Shown here piece by piece: positions 44,010 to 53,121 of a stretch of 64,000 nt of DNA. Source of the DNA: Cylindrospermum sp. FACHB-282 (GTDB lineage Bacteria > Cyanobacteriota > Cyanobacteriia > Cyanobacteriales > Nostocaceae); NCBI RefSeq assembly GCF_014697195.1, contig NZ_JACJRJ010000003.1, positions 1-64,000 on the forward strand. The letters are read 5' to 3'. The notes below the pieces were generated by a model. The model did no database searches, had not been told where the DNA came from, and saw only the letters and a list, made by a program, of their open reading frames with translations. The position numbers and the translations under genes were made by a program. Position 1 is the first letter of the stretch, and each line of letters begins with the position of its first letter.

Positions 44010-46250
44010 ATGGCTTTTGCCTTGAATCCAAAATATCCCCTGGAAATTTGGGGTGGTGTGGAGTGTACGGTTAATCGTGTGGGTGAAGAGTATTTCGACC
44101 AGTTAGAGAGCAATGGCCATGCTAGGCGTTTGGATGACCTAGAGTTGTTTGCTCAACTGGGTATAGTGAAAATCCGCTACCCGGTGCTGTGGGAAAAAGT
44201 AGCACCCAATGGGTTAGAAAATGCTGACTGGTCGTGGGCAGATGAGCGGCTTGGAAGGTTGCAAGAACTCGGTATTACTCCGATTGTGGGATTAGTACAT
44301 CATGGTAGCGGCCCCCGTGACACCAGCTTAGTAGATCCAGAATTTCCCCAGAAATTAGCCGAGTTTGCCCATGGGGTTGCAGAGCGATATCCTTGGGTAA
44401 AACATTACACCCCTATAAATGAACCACTGACAACAGCAAGATTCAGTGGGATGTATGGTCACTGGTATCCTCACGGTCGGGATAATTTAACTTTTGCCCG
44501 TGCTTTATTAGGTCAATGCCGAGCGATCGCGCTGTCAATGAAGGTAATCCGAGAAATTAACCGCAATGCCCAACTTGTACAAACCGAGGATTTGGGTAAA
44601 ATTTACAGTACATTGAGGCTAGTTTATCAATCAGGACTAGAAAACCAACGGCGTTGGTTGAGCTTTGATTTATTGTGTGGTTACATTACCCCGATGCATC
44701 CCATGTGGGGTTATTTACGCTACTGTGGCATCAGCGAGGGTGAACTAGAAAAAGCTTGCCTTGATAGTTATTGTCCACCGGATATTATTGGCATTAACCA
44801 TTACCTGACGAGCGATCGCTTTTTGGATGAGCATACAGAAAACTATCCAGCTTTGACCCATGGTGGTAATGGCTGGGACAAGTATGCAGATGTTGAGGCG
44901 GTGAGAGTTTGTGCTGAGGGTGTGGCAGGTCCGTATACATTACTACTAGAAGCATGGGAACGCTACAGACTGCCCCTGGCTGTCACTGAAGTTCACCTTA
45001 GCTGTACCCGTGAAGAGCAGCTACGCTGGTTTTATGAGGTGTGGAATGCTGCACAGAAATTACAAAATGAAGGTGTAGATGTTCGTGCTATCACAGCTTG
45101 GGCGCTTTTAGGCAGTTATGATTGGAATAGTTTAGTAACTCGCTCAGTCGGCTACTACGAATCAGGTGTGTTTGATTTACGTTCACCACGTCCCAGACCA
45201 ACTGCGATCGCCAAACTAATTCGTAATTTAGCTGCTGGCCATCAACCCAATCATCCATTACTTGATACACCAGGATGGTGGCATCGACCAGAGCGTTTGT
45301 TATTCCCAGCTGTTAGTTGTGACAACAGCAGAGCAGAATTTGCTTCTACAGTCCCCTCTGCTCACATCAGCAACCAGCACAAGATATCCCTTGCTTCCCC
45401 TCGTCCCCTAGCGATCGTCGGCGCTAGAGGAACATTAGGAAAAGCTTTTGCTCGGTTGTGTCAAGCGCGAGGCATCACATATCGCTTACTGTCACGTCAA
45501 CAGATGGATATTACCAATCCTACTTCTGTTAATGCAGTGCTGGCGGAGTTGCAGCCCTGGGCAGTTGTTAACGCTGCTGGATATGTGCGAGTAGACGATG
45601 CGGAGCGAGAACCCCATATTTGCCTAAAAATCAACACTGAAGGTGCAGAAATCTTAGCTACTGCTTGCGCTCAACATAACGCAGCACTGTTAATGTTTTC
45701 TTCAGATTTAGTCTTCAATGGTGCTGTGACTAAGCCTTATGTAGAAACTGATATCGTTGATCCTCTCAATGTATATGGGTGCAGCAAAGTTTTGGCAGAA
45801 AAGTTAGTATTACAGGCTTATCCGACATCGCTAGTGATTCGCACCAGTGCATTTTTCGGCCCGTGGGATGAGTACAACTTCGTTACTATCGCCCTACGTC
45901 AACTCAGTGCTGGAAATACTTTTGTCGCTGCTGAGGATGCCGTTGTTTCACCTACATACATACCGGATCTTGTTCATGCAAGCCTCGATTTATTAATTGA
46001 TGGTGAAAGCGGTTTGTGGCACTTGGCAAATACAAGTGCGTCCGAAGGTATCACCTGGGCTGACTTAGCAAGGGTAGCTGCAAAACAAGTCGGTGTCAGT
46101 GTCAGCAGTTTAATTGCCCTTCCTACACAAGAACTGGGTTTAATTGCTCGCCGTCCGATTTATAGTGTACTCGGTAGCGATCGCGGCGAATTAATGCCTT
46201 GTCTTGACAGTGCCATTTCCCGCTACTTCGATGAGAGAGTTAGTTACTAG
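44010..46250 (+). CDS. Glycoside hydrolase family 1-like domain fused to an RmlD-type sugar-nucleotide reductase
   Basis: A 746-residue fusion. Residues 1-420 resemble GH1: WGGVECTVNRVGEEYFDQL, VLWEKVAP, PINEPLTTARFSGMYGHWYP with the acid/base Glu near 137, and a putative nucleophile Glu in AVTEVHLSC near 326. Residues about 464-746 match dTDP-4-dehydrorhamnose reductase: nucleotide loop IVGARGTLGKAF, VNAAGYVRVDDAE, FSSDLVFNG, YGCSKVLAEK (Y-x-x-x-K pair). The hydrolase lacks a signal peptide and may work on intracellular sugars. It lies 107 bases after the GT-UGM fusion on the same strand, and the two may be co-expressed. Confidence 0.87.
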   Translation: MAFALNPKYPLEIWGGVECTVNRVGEEYFDQLESNGHARRLDDLELFAQLGIVKIRYPVLWEKVAPNGLENADWSWADERLGRLQELGITPIVGLVHHGSGPRDTSLVDPEFPQKLAEFAHGVAERYPWVKHYTPINEPLTTARFSGMYGHWYPHGRDNLTFARALLGQCRAIALSMKVIREINRNAQLVQTEDLGKIYSTLRLVYQSGLENQRRWLSFDLLCGYITPMHPMWGYLRYCGISEGELEKACLDSYCPPDIIGINHYLTSDRFLDEHTENYPALTHGGNGWDKYADVEAVRVCAEGVAGPYTLLLEAWERYRLPLAVTEVHLSCTREEQLRWFYEVWNAAQKLQNEGVDVRAITAWALLGSYDWNSLVTRSVGYYESGVFDLRSPRPRPTAIAKLIRNLAAGHQPNHPLLDTPGWWHRPERLLFPAVSCDNSRAEFASTVPSAHISNQHKISLASPRPLAIVGARGTLGKAFARLCQARGITYRLLSRQQMDITNPTSVNAVLAELQPWAVVNAAGYVRVDDAEREPHICLKINTEGAEILATACAQHNAALLMFSSDLVFNGAVTKPYVETDIVDPLNVYGCSKVLAEKLVLQAYPTSLVIRTSAFFGPWDEYNFVTIALRQLSAGNTFVAAEDAVVSPTYIPDLVHASLDLLIDGESGLWHLANTSASEGITWADLARVAAKQVGVSVSSLIALPTQELGLIARRPIYSVLGSDRGELMPCLDSAISRYFDERVSY

Positions 46251-47277
46251 TAAGCAATAAGCTAGTAATCCTCTGCGGTGTCCAGGTAGGGCCTTGGCAC
46301 AGTGGCCCTTCTGGTGTCCAAATGAGTTTATCTAAACAGATTTGCCTCTTATCCATGTTATTCGTCCAAGCATGGTAGACAACATACTCAGTGTTACCAT
46401 CTGGCCCAAGAACGATAGAATTATGTCCTGGCCCTCTAACAAAATCAGGGACAGACTTTAGCACCCGTGGCCCGGTTTCGTTGCCTGCATCAGAGTAAGG
46501 GCCCATTACGTTGTTAGCAACGCCATAATCTACACCGTAATTTTCGGTTTCCCAGCGTCCACCACTATAAAAACAGTAGTATTTACCTTCATGCTGACGA
46601 ACACAGGGGCCTTCTAAAGTATGCCAATCATAGGTTTTACCGTACATCAAACGGTTGGCTAAAAACCGTTGCCAATCAGATCGCGCACGCAAAACGACTT
46701 TCCCCTCACCAGCAAGCTTGGTCATTGTTTGGAGTCGGTCTACAAACAACGCTGTACCGGCACGCACTCCATCGGAAGTATCTAGAAAGTCACGGGCGTA
46801 AAACAAATACCACTGTCCATCGTCATCACGAAATGGGTGGGGGTCAATGGCGAAGGAACAGGAATTTGGATCTATAAGCGGTTCACCAATATCTTGATAA
46901 GGCCCCAGCGGAGTATCGCTTGTAGCCACACGCAGCTGATGATTTTTGTCTCCATGCCCTACAGAGTAGTAGAGGTAAAATTGGCGATGGGCTTCGCCCC
47001 GCTGGAAGCGATCGCAGTAAGCAACTTCGGGGGCCCAAAAATTATCCCCAAGGGCTGGATCTGGTCGCAACAGTGCGTTATCAACAAAATCCCAATTCAA
47101 AAAATCAAAGGAACGTAACAAAGGAAAGACACGGGATTTCTTAGTCGAGCTTACTTCGTCTACCGTTCCTTCTGCTTCTGCTGCACCAGTGCCGATCGCA
47201 TAATATACGCCCTGGTGCTGCCAAAGGAAGGGATCGGCAAAATAACCTTTGTAAACTGGATTAGTATATGTTTGCAT
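46240..47277 (-). CDS. Glycoside hydrolase family 43-like protein
   Basis: A 345-residue five-bladed beta-propeller hydrolase. The GH43 catalytic triad appears as GYFADPFLW (base Asp near 15), FAIDPHPFRDDDG (pKa-modulating Asp) and HTLEGPCVRQ (acid Glu). Repeated DGQWYLFYA and GKYYCFYSGG blade motifs fit. GH43 enzymes cut arabinose, xylose or galactose side chains. There is no signal peptide, so the enzyme may be cytosolic. The 3' end overlaps the convergent GH1-RmlD gene by 11 bases. Confidence 0.88.
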   Translation of the reverse strand: MQTYTNPVYKGYFADPFLWQHQGVYYAIGTGAAEAEGTVDEVSSTKKSRVFPLLRSFDFLNWDFVDNALLRPDPALGDNFWAPEVAYCDRFQRGEAHRQFYLYYSVGHGDKNHQLRVATSDTPLGPYQDIGEPLIDPNSCSFAIDPHPFRDDDGQWYLFYARDFLDTSDGVRAGTALFVDRLQTMTKLAGEGKVVLRARSDWQRFLANRLMYGKTYDWHTLEGPCVRQHEGKYYCFYSGGRWETENYGVDYGVANNVMGPYSDAGNETGPRVLKSVPDFVRGPGHNSIVLGPDGNTEYVVYHAWTNNMDKRQICLDKLIWTPEGPLCQGPTWTPQRITSLLLTSN

Positions 47278-47594
47278 CTCAATTTTCTAAGCAATAGCAA
47301 AAAAAGAAAATAATTTAAAACTCAGCACTAGACATATAGCAATCCTATTTGATTTGTGAACAGTTTTTTTTAAACGAACCGCCAAGACGCCCGCGCGCAG
47401 CGATGCCCGTTGGCGTAAGCCTGCCGTTAGGCATAGGGCTGTAGAACGCCAAGGGAAAGAGAATAATCAGAGAGGTTGCAAGTTTCACAAATGATTTAGG
47501 ATTGCTATAGATTTTGCTTTGTGTCTTCGTGCCTTTCTGATGAATAAAATCACTTTTTCAGCACAAGGCACAAAGAAGAGTATGACTAAATTGG
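47278..47594. repeat. Intergenic with GC-rich iterated repeat
   Basis: A stretch near 47379-47460 contains GCGATGCCCGTTGGCGTAAG and related GC-rich palindromic motifs (TGCCGTTAGGCA), which stand out in AT-rich surroundings and resemble dispersed Nostoc repeats. No gene was seen. Confidence 0.5.
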
Positions 47595-48404
47595 CTAGTA
47601 TTTGAAATTCACGTAAGTTTCGGCTTTGTTTTGAGGTAAGCTTTCTACCACCTGACACCGCAGCATCTGCCGTAACTCCACTGGGAGGCTTTCATAATAG
47701 TCTTGTGGGAGAGTCAAATCTACCTTTGGTGTGTGCAGCCAATGCATAACGTAGCCCATAACTATCATAGGTCGTGGCTGGTTTGTCCGATTTGGGGAAC
47801 CCCGGTGTAGTGCCAAAGGCGATCGCACCATCACATCACCAGGCTGCATATAAAAAGATTCCAAAGGAATTTCACCGCTAGCAACCTTTTGTAATCCCTC
47901 TTCTCGTGGTAGCAGATGGGTTCCCCGCGCCATTTGAAACGGGCCGTTGTCTGGGGTTACTTCTACAAGAGGGAAGTTGACTGCTAGGGCGTAAAGAGGT
48001 GTAACTATGGGATCACAAAACAACGGGCGAAAATCCCTATGAGTTTCCTGATAATCTGAACCCTGAAACGGGATATCAACCCCTAACTGAACCATCACGT
48101 ATTCTTGGTAAAACACGCGCTCTAGGACACCCATAACTACTGAGTTGGCAAAAACTAATTCATTAGCAAATGGGTCAATCCAAGGCAAGGTTAGATAATA
48201 GCGGGAAATTTCACGGGGAGCCAACCCACCTGGTTGATTTTGACGTTCGTGAAATAATTTTTCAAAAGCTTCTAACCACTCGTCAATCAATTTTTGCTCA
48301 AAAAGACCAGGAATCACACAAATTCCGTCTCGATTCAGTTCTTGAGCTAATCGATCTAGGTCGGTAGCTGAATATTTCGCCATACCGCCTAAACTTTGAA
48401 CCAT
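47595..48404 (-). CDS. Phytanoyl-CoA dioxygenase (PhyH) family protein
   Basis: A 269-residue Fe(II)/2-oxoglutarate oxygenase. The iron-binding HxD-type motif is visible in QETHRDFRPLF, and the distal His lies in SPLALHRGSPNRTNQPRPMIV, with the Arg that binds 2-oxoglutarate. N-terminal helices ELNRDGICVIPGLFEQKLID are typical of PhyH proteins. The substrate is unknown; in this neighbourhood a sugar or lipid precursor is possible, but that is inference. A second start at Met 8 (48383) is equally plausible. Confidence 0.88.
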   Translation of the reverse strand: MVQSLGGMAKYSATDLDRLAQELNRDGICVIPGLFEQKLIDEWLEAFEKLFHERQNQPGGLAPREISRYYLTLPWIDPFANELVFANSVVMGVLERVFYQEYVMVQLGVDIPFQGSDYQETHRDFRPLFCDPIVTPLYALAVNFPLVEVTPDNGPFQMARGTHLLPREEGLQKVASGEIPLESFYMQPGDVMVRSPLALHRGSPNRTNQPRPMIVMGYVMHWLHTPKVDLTLPQDYYESLPVELRQMLRCQVVESLPQNKAETYVNFKY

Positions 48405-48690
48405 TTCTCTTCACCTCGTTCATGGACAACTTTCGAGTCGGATGGAAATCAGACTCTCACAGCAATTTTTTGTAATTGCTTGTAGATAATAGCGCATTAC
48501 TTTGATATTTATTTTGTTAATTTTAATAACAATTACTGTTAGCAATTTCAAAATTTTAGAAACAAGTTGCCTAAGCTATTCGGCAAAAGAAAATAATATT
48601 AATACCCATAATTTTGCAGATAAATAGCCAATAATAGCCCCCCATGAAGCAAATTAGTCATTGGAGGCTGGGAGCCAGGAAAGCGGTGTT
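48405..48690. other. Intergenic, AT-rich
   Basis: Gene-free region between the PhyH start and the cupin stop, both minus-strand. It should contain the PhyH promoter. No operator, repeat or terminator stood out. Confidence 0.4.
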
Positions 48691-49071
48691 TTAATGGTTT
48701 GTTCGCACTGCTACACTGTCACCTGGTGTGGAAGGCCATCTCACCGTCAGAATAGTACAGTCCGACTGAGCAACCCAACAATGTGGCACACCCGCACACC
48801 ACAGCACATAATCACCCTCACGAGATAAAGTAATCTCCCTATCCTCAAACTGAAGGCAAAATTCTCCATTGATCAAGATGGAAAGAGTAGCGGCTTGATT
48901 ATTTATTGCCCACTCAGTTCTACAGTCTCCTGCTTGATGAACACCCCACTTTACCTCTAATGCTGTAGTTGAGCGAGGATCGTCATCTGGGGTGATGAAG
49001 TACCCCATAAACCAACCCCAGCGATTTGCACCTTCGCTCACAGCATTCCCAAAAATAACTTTAGGCTGCAT
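48691..49071 (-). CDS. Small cupin-domain protein, last gene of the galK group
   Basis: A 126-residue single-domain cupin. Strand pattern: WGVHQAGDCRTEWAINNQAA, LSILINGEFCLQFEDREITL, REGDYVLWCAGVPHCWVAQS with a PHxW-type second motif. The usual two-His motif 1 is weak, so metal binding is uncertain. It overlaps the galK stop by 11 bases, which implies translational coupling. It could bind or epimerise a sugar, but no evidence fixes this. Confidence 0.8.
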   Translation of the reverse strand: MQPKVIFGNAVSEGANRWGWFMGYFITPDDDPRSTTALEVKWGVHQAGDCRTEWAINNQAATLSILINGEFCLQFEDREITLSREGDYVLWCAGVPHCWVAQSDCTILTVRWPSTPGDSVAVRTNH

Positions 49072-50140
49072 CACTTACCTCGAAGGAAGGTACTAAAATT
49101 CGCCCCGCATAACCTGCATAGTTAAATTGTTCAAGAACTTGAGTTGCGGCTTTTTCTTCACCTAATGCCACTAACGCCACACAAGCCCCACCAAAACCTG
49201 CACCAGTTAGCCTTGCACCAAATACGCCTGGGGTTTTCTGCAAAATTTCTACCAATGTATCCAATGCTGGTACAGAAACTTCATAATCATCCCGCAAACT
49301 AGTATGGGATGCGTTCATCAACTCACCAAAACGCTCAGGTGTTACTCCCTGCAAAACTTCTAAGACACCGTTATTTTCTGTCACCACATGACGAGCGCGA
49401 CGGTTTAATGGTTCTGGTAATGCTTCTGTCTCCTTAGCATTAGTGATATCTCGTAGTGCCTTGACTGCCAATAATTGCGCCGCCTCCTGACACTCAGCAC
49501 GACGTTGGTTATACCCGCTAGTAGCTAGGGTGCGGGGTACACCGCTATCTATAACTAAAATCGTTGTTTTGCTGGGAAAAGGTAGTACACGACGTTCTAG
49601 AGTTCGAGTATCTAAAAACAAAATATGTTGAGTATCAGCAAGGCTGGAAGCCATTTGATCCATGATGCCGCATTGTACGCCCGCATAGTGAATTTCTGCT
49701 TGTTGGGCAAGTTGGGCAACTTCTACGTCATCAATTGGGAGCTTCAAAAGTTGGCGAATTGCGCGGATTGTTGCTACTTCCAAAGCTGCACTGCTAGATA
49801 AACCTGCACCCATAGGAACTGATGATTGGACGTACACATTCAGCGAAGGAATGGTGTATTCTGCTTTTTTCAAAACTTCAATACAGCCATAAATATAGCT
49901 TGCAAATCCAGAAGGCGTATGATTAATGTCTAAAATAGTCACACGTTCTTGAATATTTTCTGAATAAAAGTGGTGTTGTCCATCATCACTCAAACTTAGC
50001 TGTACCGTTGTTTGTTGAGGAATCGCTGTCGGCAGAACAAAACCATCGTTGTAGTCGGTATGTTCACCAAGTAAATTCACCCTTCCAGGGGCGCTGGCTT
50101 GAGCTTCAGGTGGTTTATTAAATATTTGTGAAAATGCCAT
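49061..50140 (-). CDS. galK: Galactokinase
   Basis: Phosphorylates galactose to galactose-1-phosphate, first step of the Leloir pathway. The GHMP signature is complete: APGRVNLLGEHTDYNDGFVL (about 17-36), the ATP loop VPMGAGLSSSAALE (about 109-122), GVQCGIMDQMASSL with the catalytic Asp, DSGVPRTLATSGYNQRR, and the C-terminal ARLTGAGFGGACVAL. Length 359 is slightly shorter than E. coli GalK. It starts 21 bases after the M24-like gene and overlaps the cupin gene. Confidence 0.95.
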   Translation of the reverse strand: MAFSQIFNKPPEAQASAPGRVNLLGEHTDYNDGFVLPTAIPQQTTVQLSLSDDGQHHFYSENIQERVTILDINHTPSGFASYIYGCIEVLKKAEYTIPSLNVYVQSSVPMGAGLSSSAALEVATIRAIRQLLKLPIDDVEVAQLAQQAEIHYAGVQCGIMDQMASSLADTQHILFLDTRTLERRVLPFPSKTTILVIDSGVPRTLATSGYNQRRAECQEAAQLLAVKALRDITNAKETEALPEPLNRRARHVVTENNGVLEVLQGVTPERFGELMNASHTSLRDDYEVSVPALDTLVEILQKTPGVFGARLTGAGFGGACVALVALGEEKAATQVLEQFNYAGYAGRILVPSFEVSDAA

Positions 50141-50161
50141 AATTGCTCTTGGTTTGCCAAA

Positions 50162-51250
50162 TTATTTTTCTAACGGTACAGCGCGTAATCTTCCTGCTAC
50201 CTCAACACTAGGAAAGTTTGGATCAAAAGTCAGATTTTCTAAGTTTCCATCCTTGAGAATGACAAAAGTATCTTCAACCTTCGCGCCTCTTATACTGGGA
50301 TTCCACGCAATAGCCATGTTTTCGGTCAAAAAGTCCTTTGTAAGTGGAGTTGCTACAATTTCTCTGGCTAAATAACCTGTAGTTCCTCCCTGGTGATGTT
50401 CGCGGATAGCATGAGCAAAACCATGCTGTTCATAAGCTTGAGCTAGACGATAATAAATTGTGTCGAGAGTCGTTCCGCTTTGACACAAGGAAAGTACTTC
50501 AGCTTCTATTTCGCGGACATGACGATGTAATTGGGCGGATTCATCTGCAAGTTTGCCAAAACTGACAAATCTTGTGAGGTTGGCATACAATCCGTACCCT
50601 CTAGCGCAAAATACCAGCATTGCTTGTTGTCCAATCTTTTCTGCCGTGGGTGTAGCATGACGATATAAAGGTAAACGCCTTTCACCAGCCACTAATGTCA
50701 CGGCTGGATGTAAACCTCTCGTCCACAAGGCTTCTGCACCGGCACCTGCTAACTGATATTCTGTCCAAGTAGGTTGAGCCGCTTGTAGCACTTCTGTCAT
50801 GGCTGCGCTGGCTTTTTGTCCTATTTGGCGATATCTTTCTAGCTCAGATGGCAATAATACCCGCTTATATTGTTGTAGAGAGTGGGGTATTGGTTGCTCT
50901 AAATGAGAAAGAGGGCGTTCGCTAATAATTTTCCCACCATCTGTAGCATCACGGACAAAAGTCTCACGGGCAGCAGGATCAGCCCAAGGGTTGATGTGTA
51001 GCTTAAAATTAGTTGGTAGTTCTTCATCTTGTAGCCGCTGGGCTTCAATTTCATCCGTCAATATCCATGCATCTTGGCCTGTGACTAACAATTCTGCTAC
51101 GCCAGTTTCAGCAGTCAGCAGTACGGTGTTAGAAGCGCCAGCAGTAGCCCAAGCAAACCAATCTGTACCACGTAGACGCACACCCTGTACCTCAGTTTGG
51201 GAGAGGGTTTCCCTGATTAACTCTAACTTGGTGGAGACTTCTTCGTTCAT
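50162..51250 (-). CDS. M24 (creatinase/aminopeptidase-fold) protein missing metal ligands
   Basis: A 362-residue protein of the pita-bread M24 fold, with an N-terminal creatinase-like domain (about 1-125). In active M24 peptidases two metal Asp residues lie in D-x-G...D-x-T-R. Here the stretch reads LVFCARGYGLYANLTRFVSF, with Cys and Asn at those places. The first Glu ligand (I-E-P-G) is replaced in AIAWNPSIRG, while the last (KVEDTFVI) is kept and a His-rich HHQGG segment is present. Metallopeptidase activity is unlikely. It lies 21 bases upstream of galK on the same strand, suggesting a link to sugar use. Confidence 0.85.
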   Translation of the reverse strand: MNEEVSTKLELIRETLSQTEVQGVRLRGTDWFAWATAGASNTVLLTAETGVAELLVTGQDAWILTDEIEAQRLQDEELPTNFKLHINPWADPAARETFVRDATDGGKIISERPLSHLEQPIPHSLQQYKRVLLPSELERYRQIGQKASAAMTEVLQAAQPTWTEYQLAGAGAEALWTRGLHPAVTLVAGERRLPLYRHATPTAEKIGQQAMLVFCARGYGLYANLTRFVSFGKLADESAQLHRHVREIEAEVLSLCQSGTTLDTIYYRLAQAYEQHGFAHAIREHHQGGTTGYLAREIVATPLTKDFLTENMAIAWNPSIRGAKVEDTFVILKDGNLENLTFDPNFPSVEVAGRLRAVPLEK

Positions 51251-51364
51251 AGGAAAAACTCAGATAGATACAGATAATTATCCAGTTCATCTGGGTCTGT
51301 CTGCGTCTGTCTGAGGTTTTGAACTGAGGGTTCCTGGTGCAGATACTTTTTAGTTTTGAATGAA

Positions 51365-51520
51365 CTACCCCAATCTGGCTTCGCCTGAGATTGGGGTTTC
51401 TACATCCCCCAAGTCATTAGTGACGAAGTTGCTTTGGGATTTCTGACGCTTCATTGCCCCTAGTTGCTTCATGCTTCCAGCTTGCTTACGCGCCTTGGTG
51501 GATGAAGTAGAGCTAGACGG
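51365..51520 (-). ncRNA. Candidate omega-RNA/right end of the tnpB element
   Basis: Known TnpB systems make the guide scaffold from the last part of tnpB and the adjoining right end. Here CCCCAATCT (51369-51377) pairs with AGATTGGGG (51387-51395), overlapping the tnpB stop. On the minus strand the bases after this hairpin (TAGTTCATTCAAAACTAAAA) would be the end of the element and the guide. The 5' limit given is only an estimate. Confidence 0.45.
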
Positions 51521-52768
51521 CTCTGCGTCTACGAGGCTAGTTCCTAACCCCGGCAGTGTTCCTTTAGCCCAGTAAAGCATTACTTCAGCAGCAGCGATAT
51601 CACGGTCTTGAACATATCCACAGGTATCACACTTGTGAGTCCTGATATCGAGTGTCTTTTTATGTTGGTGTCCACACTGGGGGCAGGTTTGAGAAGGTTT
51701 CACCTGTCGTGTTGGAACTTCTACAAATAGACCTCCAATCTGCTCAACTTTGTACTTGATGGTGCTACGTAGCAGACCAAAACCTACATCAAGAATGGAT
51801 TTATTCAGACCTGCTTTTTGTTTCTTTCGCTTGCCTTCTTGACGCAGTTGTTCATGGGGGAAACCCCCAAGACCACACTGCGTCGCTTTCTTAGCCTTAC
51901 TGGTCATGTTTTTGACTTCTAGCTTTTCCGTTGCAACGAAGCTATTACTGCTCAGGATTTCTGCTGCAACTTGATGTACCCAATCTTGACGTTTGTTAGC
52001 AACTTTTCGAGTTAGTTTACTAACCTTTGCTTGGGCTTTTTTGTATCTTCTAGAAGACTTGATTTTTTTGTTTCTATTTGGTGCGCGTTTGCGTCTCTTC
52101 TCAAAAGATGCTTTTTTGATTTGATGTTCAGCTTTTCTTAAAAATTTAGGAGCCTTGATTTGTTGATGATTCTCTCCATCAGTAATTGATAACGCTGAAT
52201 CGCAACCCAAATCAATACCAATCGCACCCGTTGGTAGAATTTCAGGTCTGAGAACTTGGTCTAAAACATCAACCGTGATTGAGGCGTACCACTTACCATT
52301 ACGATAAACAATAGTACAAGTAGTAGGCTTACCCCAATACTTAGCTTGTCCACGCATCTGAATACGCCCAATTTTAGATAAATTGAGATACCCATTTTCG
52401 CCGTTTGACTCGACAGAATAACCGCTTTTAGCGGGGTATGTCCACCCTGAATAATGGCAAATTGATTTGAATCTTGGACCCTTACCAAGCCCTTTGAACC
52501 AACGCTCAAAAGCAAAATCAACACGCTTCAAAGTTGCCTGTAAAGCTTGAGAGTTGATTTCCTTATACTCAGTCCAAACCTCTTTGAAAGCTGGTAAACA
52601 ATTTTGTTGCTCAAAGTAATCAACCTTGTGGTTAAATTTTTGATATTGAGTAAATCTGTTGTTGACTGCGGCATTGAATAAGTCCTTGTGAAGCTTCCGA
52701 TGATACCGCATTTTTTTTTCTATTTGAGTATTTGGATATAACCGAAAGGTCATTCTTCTAGTAGCCAC
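51365..52768 (-). CDS. tnpB: TnpB RNA-guided endonuclease of a stand-alone IS605/IS1341-type element
   Basis: A 467-residue TnpB. N-terminal domain MATRRMTFRLYPNTQIEKKM; RuvC motif I GAIGIDLGCDSALSI (catalytic Asp near 187); motif II SFVATEKLEVKNM (Glu); zinc ribbon CPQCGHQHKKTLDIRTHKCD...CGY; motif III QDRDIAAAEVM (Asp). All catalytic and zinc residues are intact, so the nuclease should be active. The C-terminal 80 residues are Ser/Lys-rich and are encoded by DNA that also forms the element's right-end hairpin. No TnpA lies nearby. A small divergent gene begins 81 bases upstream. The element separates the galK group from galT-GH2. Confidence 0.93.
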   Translation of the reverse strand: MATRRMTFRLYPNTQIEKKMRYHRKLHKDLFNAAVNNRFTQYQKFNHKVDYFEQQNCLPAFKEVWTEYKEINSQALQATLKRVDFAFERWFKGLGKGPRFKSICHYSGWTYPAKSGYSVESNGENGYLNLSKIGRIQMRGQAKYWGKPTTCTIVYRNGKWYASITVDVLDQVLRPEILPTGAIGIDLGCDSALSITDGENHQQIKAPKFLRKAEHQIKKASFEKRRKRAPNRNKKIKSSRRYKKAQAKVSKLTRKVANKRQDWVHQVAAEILSSNSFVATEKLEVKNMTSKAKKATQCGLGGFPHEQLRQEGKRKKQKAGLNKSILDVGFGLLRSTIKYKVEQIGGLFVEVPTRQVKPSQTCPQCGHQHKKTLDIRTHKCDTCGYVQDRDIAAAEVMLYWAKGTLPGLGTSLVDAEPSSSTSSTKARKQAGSMKQLGAMKRQKSQSNFVTNDLGDVETPISGEARLG

Positions 52769-52849
52769 AGTCTAATCACCCCCTTGTTTGAATTTTCTGG
52801 TGTTGTTATAACTACACTAACATGAATATGAGCAGGTTAGGCGTACATC

Positions 52850-52996
52850 ATGAAGAAAAAAAGATTGAATTGTCTTCTTACCGACCGTAGGTATTACAAG
52901 CTAGTATTATTGTCTGCCGAAATGGATAGAACTATTACAAGTCTTGTTGATGAGTGGATAGATTCGTTGCCTGAGCCAAAAAATAAAGATTGTTGA
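52850..52996 (+). CDS. Small ribbon-helix-helix-like protein divergent to tnpB
   Basis: A 48-residue protein from ATG 52850. After a basic start (MKKKRLNCLLTDRRYYKLVL) comes a strand-helix-helix pattern: LVLLSAEMDRTITSLVDEWI, similar to CopG/Arc ribbon-helix-helix regulators. The pattern L-S-x-x-x-x-x-x-x-x-x-L-V-x-x-x-I is characteristic. It lies 81 bases from the divergent tnpB start, a position expected for an autoregulator or partner carried by the element. Too short for firm assignment. Confidence 0.6.
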   Translation: MKKKRLNCLLTDRRYYKLVLLSAEMDRTITSLVDEWIDSLPEPKNKDC

Positions 52997-53076
52997 TTCC
53001 TCATACATCCATTTCCTCATCAACCTAGCAGTTGATATTGGTCATAGATGCAATCGTCATCAACCGCTATTCATCC

Positions 53077-53104
53077 CCACCCTACTTCGTTGAGGGGTGG
53101 GGAC
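53077..53104. repeat. GC-rich hairpin, possible element end
   Basis: CCCCACCC and GGGGTGGGG enclose a loop TACTTCGTTGA. Hairpins of this style mark IS605-type ends. It lies 80 bases beyond the small divergent gene, so it may be the far end of the tnpB element or a remnant of another. Confidence 0.4.
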
Positions 53105-53121
53105 TTTCGCGTTACGTTAAA

